Below, piece after piece: positions 1 through 11,899 of a stretch of 64,000 nucleotides of DNA. The notes under the pieces were generated by a model. The model did no database searches and was not told where the DNA came from. It saw only the letters and a list, made by a program, of their open reading frames with translations. The stretch spans positions 107,725 through 171,724 of the forward strand of contig JAVKOQ010000106.1 in assembly GCA_031835245.1 (NCBI GenBank). Direction: 5' to 3'. A program made the translations under genes and the position numbers. The stretch is from Balamuthia mandrillaris. Its lineage: Eukaryota; Discosea; Longamoebia; Balamuthiidae. The stretch's first letter is position 1; each line of letters starts with the position of its first letter.

Positions 1-276
1 AACGGAGACATCAGACTGGGTGCACAGTGTATGTGTGATGCCATTATCCGACATCGATGAGCAGCAGCAACCACAAGAGACGCTCAACACAGAACAGGAA
101 CAGAACGAACAACAGAATAAGAACAACGGACTGCAAAGCGTCGTGGTTGCTTGCATTGATGACACTGTCTATCACTATCAACTTTGATTGCAAACAAAAA
201 AAATTTAACAAAACAAAACCTTTTTTTTTCACAATTGCCAAACAGTAAAGGAAGATACACCAAATCTTCTATGTAC

Positions 277-738
277 TCACGCTCTTTGCTTTTGCTTCTC
301 ATGCTCTTCTTCCTCCTCCTCTTCTTCCTCTTCTTCCTCCTCTTCACCATAGGCATATTCTCCTTCTTCCTCTTCTCCTTCTCCCTCTTCTTCAACTTGT
401 TCCTGTGGGTAATGCACAAAGCAGTTGATCATCAGCTGTTGCGTTTCAACTGCTCTCTTGAATTCTTCATAGTTGATTTCGCCGTCATGATTTGTATCTG
501 TTATATTGTTTTCATTTTTGTAAAGAATAAGAAAAAGGTACGTTTTTTGTTTTTAAAAAAGGATGAGAGTCACTGAGTATCATACCAATCTTCTTGAAAC
601 AGTCAGAGACCATCGCGCGGATTTCTTCTCTGGAGAAGGATTGTCCCTTGCTTCGAAGAGAGGCTTGGAAGATGTTGTAGACTTCATCCGGGGTCAGGGT
701 ACCACTTCCATCCACATCGTACGCATCAAACAAAACTG

Positions 739-790
<52 letters not shown>

Positions 791-3700
791 CATGGATCAG
801 TAAACGCAGAGAATCGAGGATGATAAATGAGAACAAGAGAAGGAAGGAAGACTGAAAGAGAGAGAGAGGAGGCAAGGGGTAAAGGTACATCGAAGGCGCT
901 CTTCCATGGTGCCTTTTTGCACGATAGAAAGGCCAGTCACAAATTCTCTAAAGTTGATCTTGCCGTCCTTGTTGTGGTCAAAAGCGCTAAAGTTTTGCTC
1001 CAAAATGAGAGGGTCGGTGATGCCGATGGCTTTGAGGCCTTCCTCAAACTCTTCTCTTCCAACACAGCCATCTTTAGCTTGTCCCTGCCAGTTCGAATAC
1101 AATTGCTCGAGTTCTTCTTTGCTGACTACAGGAGTGAAAAAAAACTAGAGTAAGAGAAAAGAAAACAGAAGTGAAAAGAGAAAGGAGAACGATGCGAACA
1201 GTGGGTAGTCTCCTCTAACTGCTCGAACAGAGCTTTGGTCTCTTCTCGTCTAAATAAGTCCAACTCAGAACTCAAAGAGAAGGAAGAGCCTTGCAGGTTC
1301 GGCGTCGCAAGCGGGAAAAACACAGACGCCACCGTGGACGAGGATTTTTCTCCTCCGTTCGATGAAGAAGCAGAAGAAGATGAGGAGGAAGAAGACGATG
1401 ACGCAGAAGATGGTCGATCGGCAGGTCGCTCAAAGACGCTTCCTGATTTTAATTTACGTTGGCGTACAGGAGAGCCCGGTGGCGATGTTCGTGGTGTGGT
1501 GATGGGAGAGCCCAGCAAAGAAGGGCTAGGCGTTATGATTGGGGAGACGAGTGGGTTCTGCGCACTGATGCGCAGTTTAAGGGTTCTTGCCGAGTCCCTA
1601 AAGTACTTGTCGAAAGCAGCTGCGAGACTCTGTTGGCTATCAATTGTTACTGGGTCACCTTCGTCGTCCTTTTATTTTTCAACAAAAAGAATATGTAAAA
1701 TTTAAGAAAAGAGCAAATGAGAAAGAAAAAGCAAATACCAAGTAGGTCAACACAAGCGAAGTTCCATACTTGGCTTGCAGTTCGTTGAGAAGAGCTGTGT
1801 AGCTCACAGTTTTAGGGACTTCCACCACTCGAATGTCCTTTCCTTCTCCAAAATAGCATTTCAACAATACCTAACAATAACAGAGAGAGAGAGAGAGAGA
1901 GAGAGAGAATAACTATGATGCACAAACAAAAGCAGAATAAGAAAAAGAGAACATACCTTGGCCTCATAGGACTCCTCCTTATCGAAAAACTCTTTCCAAA
2001 TGGTACCAATCATTCTAGAGACATGCCTCGAGATTTTCGAGTCCTTGTTGCTGTCATGCACCCTCTTTATCTTGAATAGCAACGATCTTATCTTCTCCTC
2101 CACGGTGTTGTCTTTGGGGTGACGACTCTTCTGTCTCCATGCCTCTAATTCCTTGGTAGAGCTTTGCTTCAAAGCGCGCAGCACGCTGGCGAGCTGATCC
2201 ACGCAGCCGGCATCGAAGGAAAGGGCGTATTGGTTAAGTTTGTGTTGTTCCTCGGCTTCCATTTCGCCGACGTTGATGATGTTGTCCAACCCTTTCAAAA
2301 TGTCTTGCACAAACTCAAAGTTGAAGGAAGGGCCACAAAACTTATAGATTTTGGTTAAGATCTGGTCGTAGACTTTGAAATGGCTGAGCGCTTTTGCTAA
2401 AGCACCAACTGTGCCTTGTTCCACCAAATACCTGTTTGTTTTGAAATCATATCATTAGCATTGCCGAAGAAAGAGAAAAAGAATAAAGAAAGAATGAAGA
2501 GAGAAGGACAAAACAGAACAACGAAGAAGAAAGCGTACTCTATCTGAGGAGGAGTGCCTCGCGTGATGTATTTGATCACTTTAGCAACCTTCCACCGAAT
2601 GAGCTCGTCGGTAGCAAGCAGCGACAGCAGCTCGGGCACTATCTTGGCCTTGATTATGGCCTGCACTCGCTTGCAAACACCAGCTAGCACAATCAAACAC
2701 TCGCAGGAGCTCACACGAACCAGTTCGTCTTCCGCCAGCAAAAGCTGCAGCAGGGCCTCACATAACTTGGCATCCAGCAGGAATTGAGTCTGTTTATCAT
2801 CGAAGCGCAACACGTAGGCTATTGTTTGCAAAGTACCTCTGGTCACTCTTGAATCAGGATGCCTGCTTTTTCAAGAGAGGAGTTGAAGAGTAAGAATGAT
2901 GTTCGCTTCGCCCATAAGAGTAGTAAGCCCACTTACTGGAGAACCTCAATGAGACGTTTGCAAATGTTAGGCTCTGGAACGCCAGGCAGAACTATTGCGA
3001 GAGCAGAGCATACATTGGCTAATATCTCTGGATCATTCAAAAACAACAATGCTCCAAGTTGAGGCAACATTGGACTTATCTGTCGAAAGAAAGGTCAGAA
3101 GGGTTACACCTTTGAGTTGTTGAAGGAATAAGTGCGAACCATGTCCCAAGCAGGAAGCTTGTCTCTTGAGTGGGTTACACCACAAAGCAAAGACAAAACC
3201 CAGCTGATGTTGCGCTGGACGTCGATATTGTTGGTATTAGCAGAGATAACAATTAACGGGTGCAGCACATTCTCTCTAAGAAGATAATCACGACATTCGG
3301 GGTTATGAGCAGCCAAGCATCCCAAACAAAGAATGCACTAATGAGAGAGAGAGAGAGAGAGAGAGAAAGGCAGAGACAGAAATAAAGAGATTATCAATAC
3401 AAAGCTAATGGAGAGAGAGAGAGAGAGCGAGAAACTGACCTGCTGGACAATTTCAAACACATTGCAAGTTAAGAGCTTAATGAGAATAGGAACAGCGCCC
3501 TCGGAGATAACCAGTTTTTTGAAAAACATTTGGGAGGGATGCAACAACGAGTCTGCTGGAGTGGAGGCTATTCTTGGACCCGGTGCAAAGAAGGTCAATA
3601 TTTGAGCAGCCAATAACTAAGTTTTGTGTTTTTTTTTTTAAAGGTAAGGTTAATAACGAACACAAGCAGATGGCCTTCAGGATAAGAGTAAAAAAGCAAG

Positions 3701-4985
3701 TATACCTGGATTTGAGTATTACTAGAGTATTGCAACAAATGAACGATACGAGGAATGATGGAAGTCTGAACGATGACCTCAAACACTTTGATGAGGACCT
3801 CGGCAACACCTCTTCTTTCCTGCGGTGTTGCAAACACATCTACCAAAGACAGCAGCTTTGCAATGTTGCTCAATGCTTCTAGCTGGGAGTGAATGCTGTC
3901 CGAGTTGAGTCCCTGCACAAACGCAGCAAACTTTTCGAGCAACTTTTGGCACTCGTTGATGAGTCGCACCTGTTGTTATTGTCGTTGTAAGTAATTGATT
4001 ACTATTCGAATAAGATAGGAACAAGCACAACAAGGACTTCAGCACAACAAAAACGAGAAAGATATTGAGACCTTATCAAGTGAAGAAAGGTCGCCCAAAG
4101 AGCGAGTACTCATCTTCATGCTGTCCCTACTTGACTGGGCGTAAATCTCACGCGCGTTATCTTTTTTAATGGAGTTTCGGATGTTGTCAAAGTTGGAGTT
4201 CTTCTTGAATTGAGCAAAGAAGCCCTTTATCTTTTTGTGTACTTCTTGTCTTTGCTGGTAATATCAATAACATGCAGGGTGTCAGTGTGAGTATAGAATA
4301 GAAAACAGCACACAAAAACAAGAGGGAGAAAGAAACCTTCTCCGGAGCATTGGCTTCACGTTTCCTCTTTCCAGAGGATTGTAACTGCAGCTTTCCGGAG
4401 GCTTTATAGTCTTGTTGTAACCTTTTTTGTTTTTGTTAGTTTATTGCGTGTGCCCTTAGTTGTGTTTTAAGTGTTTCGTGGGCGTTTTTCTTGTTGGTTT
4501 GTTCGTTGTGGGTCACTCACCAATTAGTCATAGCAGCAAGAAACTCACTCCATTCTACCGTGCCGGACCGATCGGTATCTATCGTTTTCATGAGCTCTTT
4601 GAGCTCTTCGGGAGAGGGCTCCTCGTCCAGAATGGCCGTCATTACTTTGTTGTGGCAATCAATCCGGTACCAAGCGTCAGAAAAAAATAAAGTAGTTGTG
4701 TTTTTTTTAAAAAAAAAAGAAAACACACCCACCCGTTTTAAGCTCATTGGCGTCAATGCTTCCGTTTCCATCCTTGTCGCAAATAGCAAAAGCCTTCTTG
4801 ATCTCTGCTACTTGCAGGTCCGTCAATTTCTCTTCCTGCATGCAAACCCATCCCCCCAAAAAAAAATGAAATGAATGAAATGAAAGCATCGGTTAGGTTC
4901 CTGGTAAAAGCGGTGAGGACAACACAACACCCCGTCGGCTCAACGATGATCATCACGCACGCGGAGGAGAACGATTGATTACCAT
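277..4985 (-). CDS. EF-hand / importin-alpha-like ARM / PB1 / EF-hand multidomain protein
   Basis: I could follow 16 exons with GT-AG borders and compatible phases: 4985-4983, 4835-4733, 4644-4521, 4421-4337, 4254-4072, 3969-3706, 3616-3440, 3337-3140, 3079-2937, 2865-2539, 2431-1957, 1870-1739, 1668-1200, 1125-889, 735-586 and 497-277. They sum to 3,291 nt (1,096 aa). Domains in order: two calmodulin-type EF-hands (loops DKDGNGSIDANE and DTDRSGTVEWSE); a basic stretch (GKRKREANAPEKQRQEVHKK) resembling an importin-beta-binding segment; ARM repeats resembling importin alpha; a PB1 domain split over two exons (KCYFGEG, acidic OPCA-like DDEGDPVTID); a Ser/Pro-rich linker; further EF-hands (DHNKDGKINFRE, DVDGSGTLTPDE, DTNHDGEINYEE); and an acidic Glu tail. 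Exon 1 is the start codon alone, as in many calmodulin genes. The family mix suggests a calcium-responsive adaptor, possibly in nuclear transport. The function is inferred. The stop choice is slightly uncertain because GTGAGT overlaps the TGA. Confidence 0.8.
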
Positions 4986-5375
4986 GTTGTTGTTTTCTAC
5001 TTTGTTTTTTGTATGTATGTACACTACGCCAAAACCGTAGGCGAACCAAGTGTACCCCCCTGCTTTTTTTACAAAACAAAAAACAAATTGAAGGTAGTGG
5101 GGCAACCCGGTGTGGTTCACTGGGGCGAGAGCCTCTCTGCCAATGTTGTCTCCTGCGGTGTTGCTGTTACAGCAGTCTGTTTTTTCTGGCGACAAAACAA
5201 CTTGCACGAGGAGTAATTTATAGAACGAGCCGGCGATTTTTCTTTGAGGGAAATTCGAAAATTTACCTGGAAATACTTTCAAAATCGCGGTTGGAGAGAT
5301 AAATTGTTGTCAAGATTAATTATTGTCGATAGTTGCTAACAAAATAGAATAAAAAAAAGAAAGAAAGAAAGAAAG
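4986..5375. promoter_or_regulatory. Divergent intergenic region (shared promoter candidate)
   Basis: This 390-bp gap separates the start codons of the divergently oriented EF-hand/ARM/PB1 gene (minus) and the small basic protein gene (plus). No conserved ORF is visible. An A-rich run with GAAA repeats (5347-5375) lies just before the plus-strand start. I infer a bidirectional promoter from the gene arrangement; no specific factor site is claimed. Confidence 0.4.
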
Positions 5376-5742
5376 ATGTGGTTCGCTACGCTGAGCCGTT
5401 CCGTGGCTGCCGGAACTAGCCGGGCCTCCAGCACCAACACCGCCCATGCCATCACTGTACATCAATGCTTGTTCACACCTATTCTTTCCCTTCTTTTCGC
5501 TCACTTGCAAATACAAAAACAATAAAAATAAAAACAACAAAAAGATTTGGCAACAGCGGAGCCAAAGCGGAGCGGGCTACAGGCTGCTGGCCAAAGGAGC
5601 GGCCAAGAAGAGGTGGTCCCTGCGACGGGCCGGCGGCAAAACCACCAGCTACCAACACCCCAGAGGGCAGGGCGGCAAAACAAAAGAGCTGCACAAGGGC
5701 TTTTACTGGCACTGGAAACGACTCTTTCCTGGCAAATTTTAA
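5376..5742 (+). CDS. Small basic, probably mitochondrial protein (bL35m-like?)
   Basis: Two exons, 5376-5456 and 5557-5742, join in phase 0 to give about 88 aa. The N-terminus (MWFATLSRSVAAGTSRASS) has the Arg/Ser/Ala composition of a mitochondrial presequence. The rest is very basic (AKGAAKKRWSLRRAGGK) and ends in FYWHWKRLFPGKF. Size, charge and the AAKKRW element recall mitochondrial ribosomal protein bL35, but I cannot confirm that family by eye; another small mitoribosomal protein is possible. The acceptor could also lie 12 nt upstream (after AAAAAG), adding four residues. The gene is convergent with KGD4, with 173 bp between stop codons. Confidence 0.6.
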
Positions 5743-5915
5743 GATGAGAAACAAAAAGAATACTTTTTTTTCCAACACCTAGTTAGTCTTTTTTTGTTTG
5801 TTTGTTGGCTCCTAGAAGAGTCCTCTTTTTTTTGTGTACATGTGAAGAGAACAAAGAGATGCAGAGTCCTTGTTTTGTTTGTTTTTTTTCTTCTTCTTCT
5901 GCTGGCGAATTATTC

Positions 5916-6264
5916 TTAGTCGTGTGCTCCTCCCAACTATTGATTTGTTTTTTCATTTTTGTTAGGGCCAGACAGTGCAGCGAAATGGAAAGAGAGAGAG
6001 AGAGAGAGAGAAAGCAAAGAAAATAGAGAGGGGACGCACTTCGATGAGCTCGATTGCTTCTGTAGGGAGAGACTTGCGGTGGTAGCGGGCAGGCAGATCG
6101 TCCAATGCCTCGGCAGAGGGCGCGCCCCGACCAGCGGGTGTTCCCATGAGGGACATTGGAGCATGTCCACCAGTGACCGCTGCGTGAGAGCTGCTCCCTT
6201 CATGCCTTTGTGGGAAGCGAATCAACGGCACATGGCGTCGGGCTTGCGTCCGTAAACTTTGCAT
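5916..6264 (-). CDS. KGD4: KGD4/MRPS36-like 2-oxoglutarate dehydrogenase adaptor
   Basis: Exons 6264-6040 and 5936-5916 give about 81 aa. The protein contains PLIRFPQRH near the N-terminus and LPARYHRKSLPTEAIELIE followed by LGGAHD at the C-terminus. These match the conserved ends of KGD4 (also called MRPS36 or YMR-31), the small adaptor that ties the E3 subunit to the mitochondrial 2-oxoglutarate dehydrogenase complex. The last exon codes for only six residues plus the stop, and it restores the family's GG-containing C-terminus. That exon was found by matching the phase of the GTGCGT donor to the CAATAG acceptor. The intron is largely (CT)n in the sense direction. The gene is shorter than animal homologues (about 100 aa) because the middle is brief. 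Confidence 0.85.
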
Positions 6265-6460
6265 GCTGTTTCTATCGCTCTAATCTCTCCTCTGTTGTTT
6301 GTTTTTGTCGCCACTTTTTTCTGTGTCGACCAAAATGACACACAGGAGTTCGAATCCCACCCACAGCAATTTTGTTTTCCAGGGTGTAAAAAATGAAGCT
6401 GCAGGATGTGAGCACAAATGGTTGTCGCCCAACCAAAAAAAAAAAAAAAAAGAAACAAAG

Positions 6461-7865
6461 ATGGAGAACAAACAAAGCAACACGAATCCGCACAAGCGCA
6501 AACGGAGGAGTAGAAGCAACAGTCTTGTAGCGGGTTGGTAATTTTTAGATTCCCCCTTTTCTCTCTCCTTCTTTCAGTCTTTTCTCAACAAAGCATCCGC
6601 AGCAGCAGAGGAACAACACAACAACAATGGTTCTGTTGCCTCCTCCTCTTCTTCGAGTCAGCTCCCTCCTTCCTCTTCTTCTTCCCCCTCTCCTTCCTCC
6701 AAGGGCGGAGGCAGCAAGGCAAACAAAACAAAGCGATTGAAGGGGGTGGTGGTCGAGCGGGCGGTCGTCTATGGCAATAAGGCCTGGTGGTTGGGCAAAA
6801 AGGCGGACGAGCTGCACACCCACCGTTGGACGGCCTTCGTGAGGGGTCCTGCTGGCGATGAGGACATATCCTACTTTGTCAAGAAAGTTGTCTTCACGTT
6901 GCACCCAAGCTTCAAAGACCCTGTTCGAGGTTCTCTCTCTCTGCTCTCTGCTCTCTGCTCTCTGCTCTCTGCTCTCTGCTCTCTGCTCTCTGCTCTCTGC
7001 TCTCTGCTCTCTGCTCTCTGCTCTCTGCTCTCTGCTCTCTGCTCTCTGCTCTCTGCTCCCTGCTCCCTGCTGTCGTTCTCTTATCTTGTATTTCTAACAT
7101 GCTCGACCTGGCGATGGTGATGAATGTGAGCAGTGGTGGACAAGCCGCCATTCGAAATCACAGAGACGGGATGGGGAGAGTTCGAGCTAGCCATTCGCAT
7201 ACACTTTGTGGACGCATCAGAGCGGCCGGTGGACCTCTACCATCCGTTGGTGCTGTATCCGTTAGAGCCGGAGGGACCAGCGCTAGTGCCAGGCACCGTG
7301 TCGGATGCCGTACGCCGCAGCGAAAAGATACCAGTCATTCGAGAGAACTACGACGAGATCGTCTTCAAGAACCCAACTGAGTACTTCAACAACATCCTGC
7401 AAGAACACAAGAGGAAAGTGGCGGCCAAGAGTGCTGCTACCACCTCTGTCACTGCCACCACAACAACCACCGCCACTTCCTCTTCTTCTGCCACCACTCC
7501 CAAAAAGACACCTGCCCACAAGAAACAACGCCTTTCTAAAAACCAAAACACGCAACAAGCGTCGGAAACTGCTTCTGTCCTTGGTATCTCTCTGCTCCTC
7601 TGCTTCTCTCTTTGCGCGTCTTTCCTCTTTTTGTATCTCACCAAGAAGTTTCGTGCCTATAGGAGCGGTGCCAAAGGAGGATGAGGTGGCCAAGCAAGAG
7701 AAGCTAGACTTGGCAAAGCTCAACAAGGCCAGAGACATCATCAAACAGGAAATCATAAAGGTTCGCGACAACTACGAGCAGAAAGACCTCGAGTGCCGGC
7801 GCATGCGGCAGGAAGTCACCACAATGCTTGAATACCTCAACGCCGCTCATTCTCTCCTTACGTAG
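6461..7865 (+). CDS. YEATS4: YEATS-domain histone acyl-lysine reader (YEATS4/GAS41/Yaf9)
   Basis: Four exons (6461-6526, 6578-6929, 7134-7583, 7663-7865) join in frame to give about 356 aa. After a Ser/Asn-rich N-terminus, the YEATS domain begins at RLKGVVVERAVVYGNKAWW. It continues through HTHRWTAFVRG and PPFEITETGWGEFELAI, including the GWGEF signature of the acyl-lysine pocket. A Thr/Ser-rich, basic spacer follows. The C-terminal helix (from DEVAKQEKLDLAKLNKARD) is a coiled coil as in GAS41/Yaf9. Family members are shared subunits of SWR1/SRCAP and NuA4/TIP60 complexes. The N-terminal extension is longer than in human GAS41 (227 aa). Intron 2 is filled by a heptamer array. The exon 1 donor (GTAGCG) was chosen because it preserves phase; the first exon is the least certain part. 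Confidence 0.9.
6931..7072 (+). repeat. CTCTCTG heptamer array inside the YEATS4 intron
   Basis: About 18 to 20 nearly perfect head-to-tail copies of a 7-bp unit (CTCTGCT / CTCTCTG) fill intron 2 between donor 6930 and acceptor 7133. The last copies vary (CTCCCTG). The array is pyrimidine-rich in the sense direction and ends about 60 bp before the acceptor. Confidence 0.95.
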
Positions 7866-8114
7866 TTTCTTCTCTTCTCTGCTATTCTGTGTAAAAGTTA
7901 CTTCTCTGTCTCCTTCCTTCTCTCAGCACGCTAGTGGTTTGTTTGTAATCTCACTACCAAAAAAAAAAAAAAAAAAAACAAGAACAAGAAATGGTGCTTC
8001 TTAGGAGAATGAGACTTGTGTTGTACAAACAAACAACAAACAAAGGTTTGTTGGGAGGTTGCGATAAAGTGGGCAGGCTAAGTGAGGATGGTAAGGGAGA
8101 GAGAGGTAAATATT

Positions 8115-8692
8115 TTAGGAAGGCTTCCATTGTTGTTGGGAGCCAGAGAAAGCAGTGGCGGAGCCGCTGGCAGCCACCAACCTATCATAGTGGCTGTGTT
8201 TTTGTTGTTGAAAAATGGAACGATGAGCAACCAAAGTGCGAAAATGAGGAGAGAAAAAAAAACATACATTTTACAGTAAGGAGTATTGTCGGGGGCTACA
8301 AAGCCACCCCAGTTGGCGCCAGTAAGGGTCTTCTTGCACTCCACACAGCGCAAGCACTTGTCGTGCCAGATCTGACCTTCCACTTTGTATTTATAAAACG
8401 TTTTAATCATTGGAGAACGAGTTATTCAAAAACAGGCCTCACTGTTTGACTAGTCCTCTCTCGTCTCTCTCGAAAGCCCTTCTCTCTTGTTTTTCTCTCT
8501 AAGGAAAAAAAAAAAACGTGGGTCTAATCTTCTCTCATCCATCAGAAAAAAAAAAGAAAAGAAAACGAATACAAATAAGAGAGTAAAGAAAAAAAACACA
8601 CTTTTCACGGTCTCAGCGGGATACACGGTCTTTTGGCATCCGGTGCACTTGACGGAAGGGGCTCCTCCCCAACGAGGCTTGGCTCCGCTCAT
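8115..8692 (-). CDS. Single LIM-domain protein (CRIP/LimE-like)
   Basis: Exons 8692-8602, 8382-8268 and 8193-8115 total 285 nt (94 aa). The start MSGAKPRWGGAPSVKC leads straight into one LIM domain. The visible zinc ligands are CTGC, HDKC, CVEC and a final C-x2-H (YCKIHYD), with the LIM spacing. The C-terminus is a short Ser/Ala/Gln tail. The exon 2 acceptor (TACAAAG) was chosen because it removes extra residues and restores the spacing between the first CxxC and the His. Proteins of this type bind actin-associated partners and act in the cytoskeleton. The gene lies downstream of AKTIP on the same strand. Confidence 0.85.
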
Positions 8693-9038
8693 TGTTGTTT
8701 TTTTGAAAGTTGGTGGAGGGAGGGAAGAGAGGGTTTTGGGGGTTGGGTTGGGTTGTTTTATGGAAGAAAGAAAAAAAAAAGGGAAAATGAAAAACACAAA
8801 AAAAAATGGAATAAAAAAAAAGCAAATGATCGTTCGTGGTTGGCTGCTCATAAATTGCAATACTGAAGATTGGTTTTTAGGTGGGTGCACCTTACGCGAA
8901 CGAAAAAACCCCTCGTGCAAAATTTCGTGTCGACCTTGGGATCAAAATAACCGCTACACCCAAGGCAAGAAGGCGAACGAGCGAATTTTTTGTTCTGCCA
9001 TAGGGGGAGAGGATGGAAAGATGGGGTGGCTGGGTTTT
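8693..9038. other. Intergenic spacer between AKTIP and the LIM gene
   Basis: This 346-bp gap holds the LIM gene's presumed promoter/leader and the AKTIP 3' region. A/T-rich simple sequence (8764-8822) is present. No ORF with family resemblance was seen. Confidence 0.5.
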
Positions 9039-10442
9039 TTAATACTTGATGTTGATGATTTTGGAGACACCCTTGGCCAACCAAGCGAGAGCACCTTCTT
9101 CCTCATCGCGGTCCTCTTTCTGTAGTTGTTGTTGTTTTTTTGTTTTGCATTGAAGGCATGCAGTTCGTGAGAATTGGCCAATGATATAACAAGCAATAAC
9201 ATAAGCATGATTAGTGATGATGGGAAGGAGGTGTTACCTGCAATAGATGATCCCGCATGGGGCCGTGGTAGCGGTTGTTCCACTCGGTAAACCGCAGGGA
9301 AGAACTGTCGGGATTTATATGTACATTGTCGATGGATTGTTGCACGCACTCGCTAACTTTGGCTTTGAATTTGGTGGCATCGTTTTGAAAACTGAATGAA
9401 TAGAAGAAAGGGAAGGGAAGAAGAAGAGAAGCAAAGTGAGAGAAGAATTACAAGTGCCAAGAAAAAAAAAACTTCTCAGAGGGAAAGAAAGCGTACAGTT
9501 CTGCAGCTTCGTGGTTTGAAACATTTTGAACGTCGACTTGGTAGAAAAGCTTCTTAATGTAAGCAAGAACATGCCAGATGTGATTCTTGTTGGGTGTCCA
9601 CCCATTTGGAAAGGCAGGCGATACATTCAACTTGCCATCTGAAGGAGACACCGCTGGGTGATACACAAAGCTGACGAATTGCACCTCTGGTGCTGACTCT
9701 GGATAACTGGTTTCAGAAAAAAAGAGAGAAGAGGAGGAGAGAAAGGTGAGTAGACGAAAGAACAAACGACAAAGAGCGTAGAAAATTTGAATGCTAGGCA
9801 AAAGTTGCAAACAAAACCGTACTTTGAAGGAATGAATAGAATAAACTTGAAGACAGCCTTACGATAATGGCCCTGTCGAATAAATATGACACCATGCCAC
9901 TCTTTGAACAAAAGTTGGTTGGTTCGAGAAGAAGAACCAAGAACGAAGAAGAACCAAGGAGAACCGAGAACGAAGAATGAAGAACGAAGAAGAACGAAGA
10001 ACCAAGTTCTGGTACTTACCAAAAAGTGTTTGCGCAGAGGGTAATACAAAGACACCGCCAGGCACAAACTGCGGCAAATGCTTACTGTAGTTTAATATTA
10101 ATCAAATCAAGAATCAGCTGAACGCAAGCAAACAATTTTTTTTGGAAAAACGTACTATTCAATGAGAATAGTATATTCTCGAAAGTACTTGGAGAAGAAA
10201 TGTTGTGGTGCGGAAGAAGAGGATTGAGTAGCGGCAGTTTCCGGTAGCGGGGATGTCGTCGCTCCCGCTACCCCATTCCGAACTTCTCCTGCTTTCCCCG
10301 AAGCCTCGCTAGAGGGAAACAAAGCAACATCTTCGTTTGGAACCGGTTGTTGGTTCTCCTTTTCGTCCTCGCAGGCCGCGACCACTTTCTGATCGTCCTC
10401 ATCGTTCCCCACCGTTTCCCTCTCTTCTCCCATTTCCGCCAT
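9039..10442 (-). CDS. AKTIP: AKTIP/FTS-like inactive E2 (UEV) protein
   Basis: Six exons (10442-10156, 10084-10020, 9901-9823, 9706-9497, 9391-9238, 9119-9039) join in phase to give 291 aa, close to animal AKTIP. An acidic, Ser/Ala-rich N-terminus precedes the UEV fold. Recognisable blocks are YKHLPQFVPGGVFVLPS, WHGVIFIRQGHYRKAVFKF, IPSNYPESAPEVQFV, FVYHPAVSPSDGKL and HIWHVLAYIKKLFYQVD. The position of the E2 catalytic Cys lacks cysteine, as expected for the FTS family. AKTIP works in the FTS-Hook-FHIP (FHF) complex, which links dynein to early endosomes. The gene is divergent from DEPDC5, with 221 bp between starts. The intron at 9902-10019 holds an imperfect GAACGAAGAA-type repeat. Confidence 0.92.
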
Positions 10443-10663
10443 TCTTTTCTTGTGGTTATTTTTTTATTTTTGTTTTTTTTTATATCGTCGAAGAACCACA
10501 ATTACTGCATCGATAATCGGATAAAATCCGGCATTGCTTTTCATGACGACACATGATCATGGAAGAATGGTTGAAATGCATTTACCATATTTGCGTAAGT
10601 GCTGACATCACTAAGGAAAAAAAAAAGCGGTCAGCAAAGAAAGAGGTGAAGACTGCTGGAGTG

Positions 10664-11863
10664 ATGGCGGAGAGCGAGAAAACGTTCTCGCTGTGGTGCC
10701 ATGACGCCAAGCATGGCAAGCTAAGCGGAGAGGACCTGGTCATCAGCCCGGAGGTCTTTCCTAACGTCAAAGTAGGGGACATCGTGAGCATCTGGGACCC
10801 CGATCGTCTGGAAAAGCAACTCTACCTGCAAGTACAAAAACTCGAAACCAACGAAGCGAAAGGTTTTCTTCTTCTTCTGCTTCTTTAGTTATGGGTAGTG
10901 ATCAAAGTACTTTTTTTTTTTAAAAAAAACCTTTTGCTTTCAACAGGAACGCCTTCAACTACTTTCAGCGCTGCGAACAAGCTACAAATCAGTTTGAGCA
11001 AGACCATCGCTCAGCAGTTTGGCTTTGCCTCACGGCAGTCGGTCGGTGTGGCGGTGGTGGAGTCGGAGGCATGCGCTGTGGACTTTGTGGAGCTGAGCTT
11101 CAAGGACCAGTGTCTTGGGAGGAGCGACCTCTGGCGGCTACAGCAGACCCTCCTTCATACTTGCCTCTACGTGCAGAAAGCACTTACTTTTTCTTGCATG
11201 CGGGTTTGTTTTTCCACTTGCTTTACTTTCTTGTTCATTCTTCTTCTCCGTTCTTCTTAGTCCTTCTTTCTGCTTGGCGTTTACTTCTCCTTCCTATTTC
11301 TGATGTTCAAAGGTGCACCAACTTAACTTCTGGCTTCATCTCTCCCTCGGGAAAACATTGAAATAGGTAACTGTATCAGATCTGTTGAAGGATGGCAAAT
11401 CAGTGCTAAGCGGCTATGTATCCAAAGATACCAAGTTTGTGCTGCGCAGTCGTTCCGCCAAGTTCCACTTTCTCGTTCAAATGAGCCGTGAAATGTGGGA
11501 CTTTTCTGAGGATGGCGAAGTGGAGCTTCACTTTGAACTGGTTAGTCAGAGATTTGTCTACGAAAGTTATGTGACTAAAAAATCAACAACAGGTCAGCAA
11601 GTTTTTATACAAGTTGTTTGGCAAGTGGAAAGAAGTAGGCGCTAATCACTCTGTGAGTCTTACTCTTTTCTCAAGAGCTTACTACACCACAATTGGGTAT
11701 GCGATTTTTGTAGCTTTTTGTTTGAGCTGTTCTCAGATCATCATCTTTTGTTGTACTGTACTCGCAAACTCATCAGGGGTGGATTTCTCGTAGACTCTAA
11801 TAGTAGTCTACCAGAAGGACTTGAGACCGATTACGATGGCCGAAAGTACAAAGATTTCTATAA

Positions 11864-11899
<36 letters not shown>

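Noticed and set aside
1126-1518. Separate EF-hand gene starting in the Ser-rich exon
   Set aside because: The exon continues the PB1 domain upstream and splices in phase to the EF-hand exon downstream, so it is internal to the larger gene.
6340-6370. tRNA-like B-box (AGTTCGAATCCC) on the plus strand
   Set aside because: No matching acceptor stem, anticodon arm or A box could be placed upstream within normal distance, and the T-stem does not pair well.
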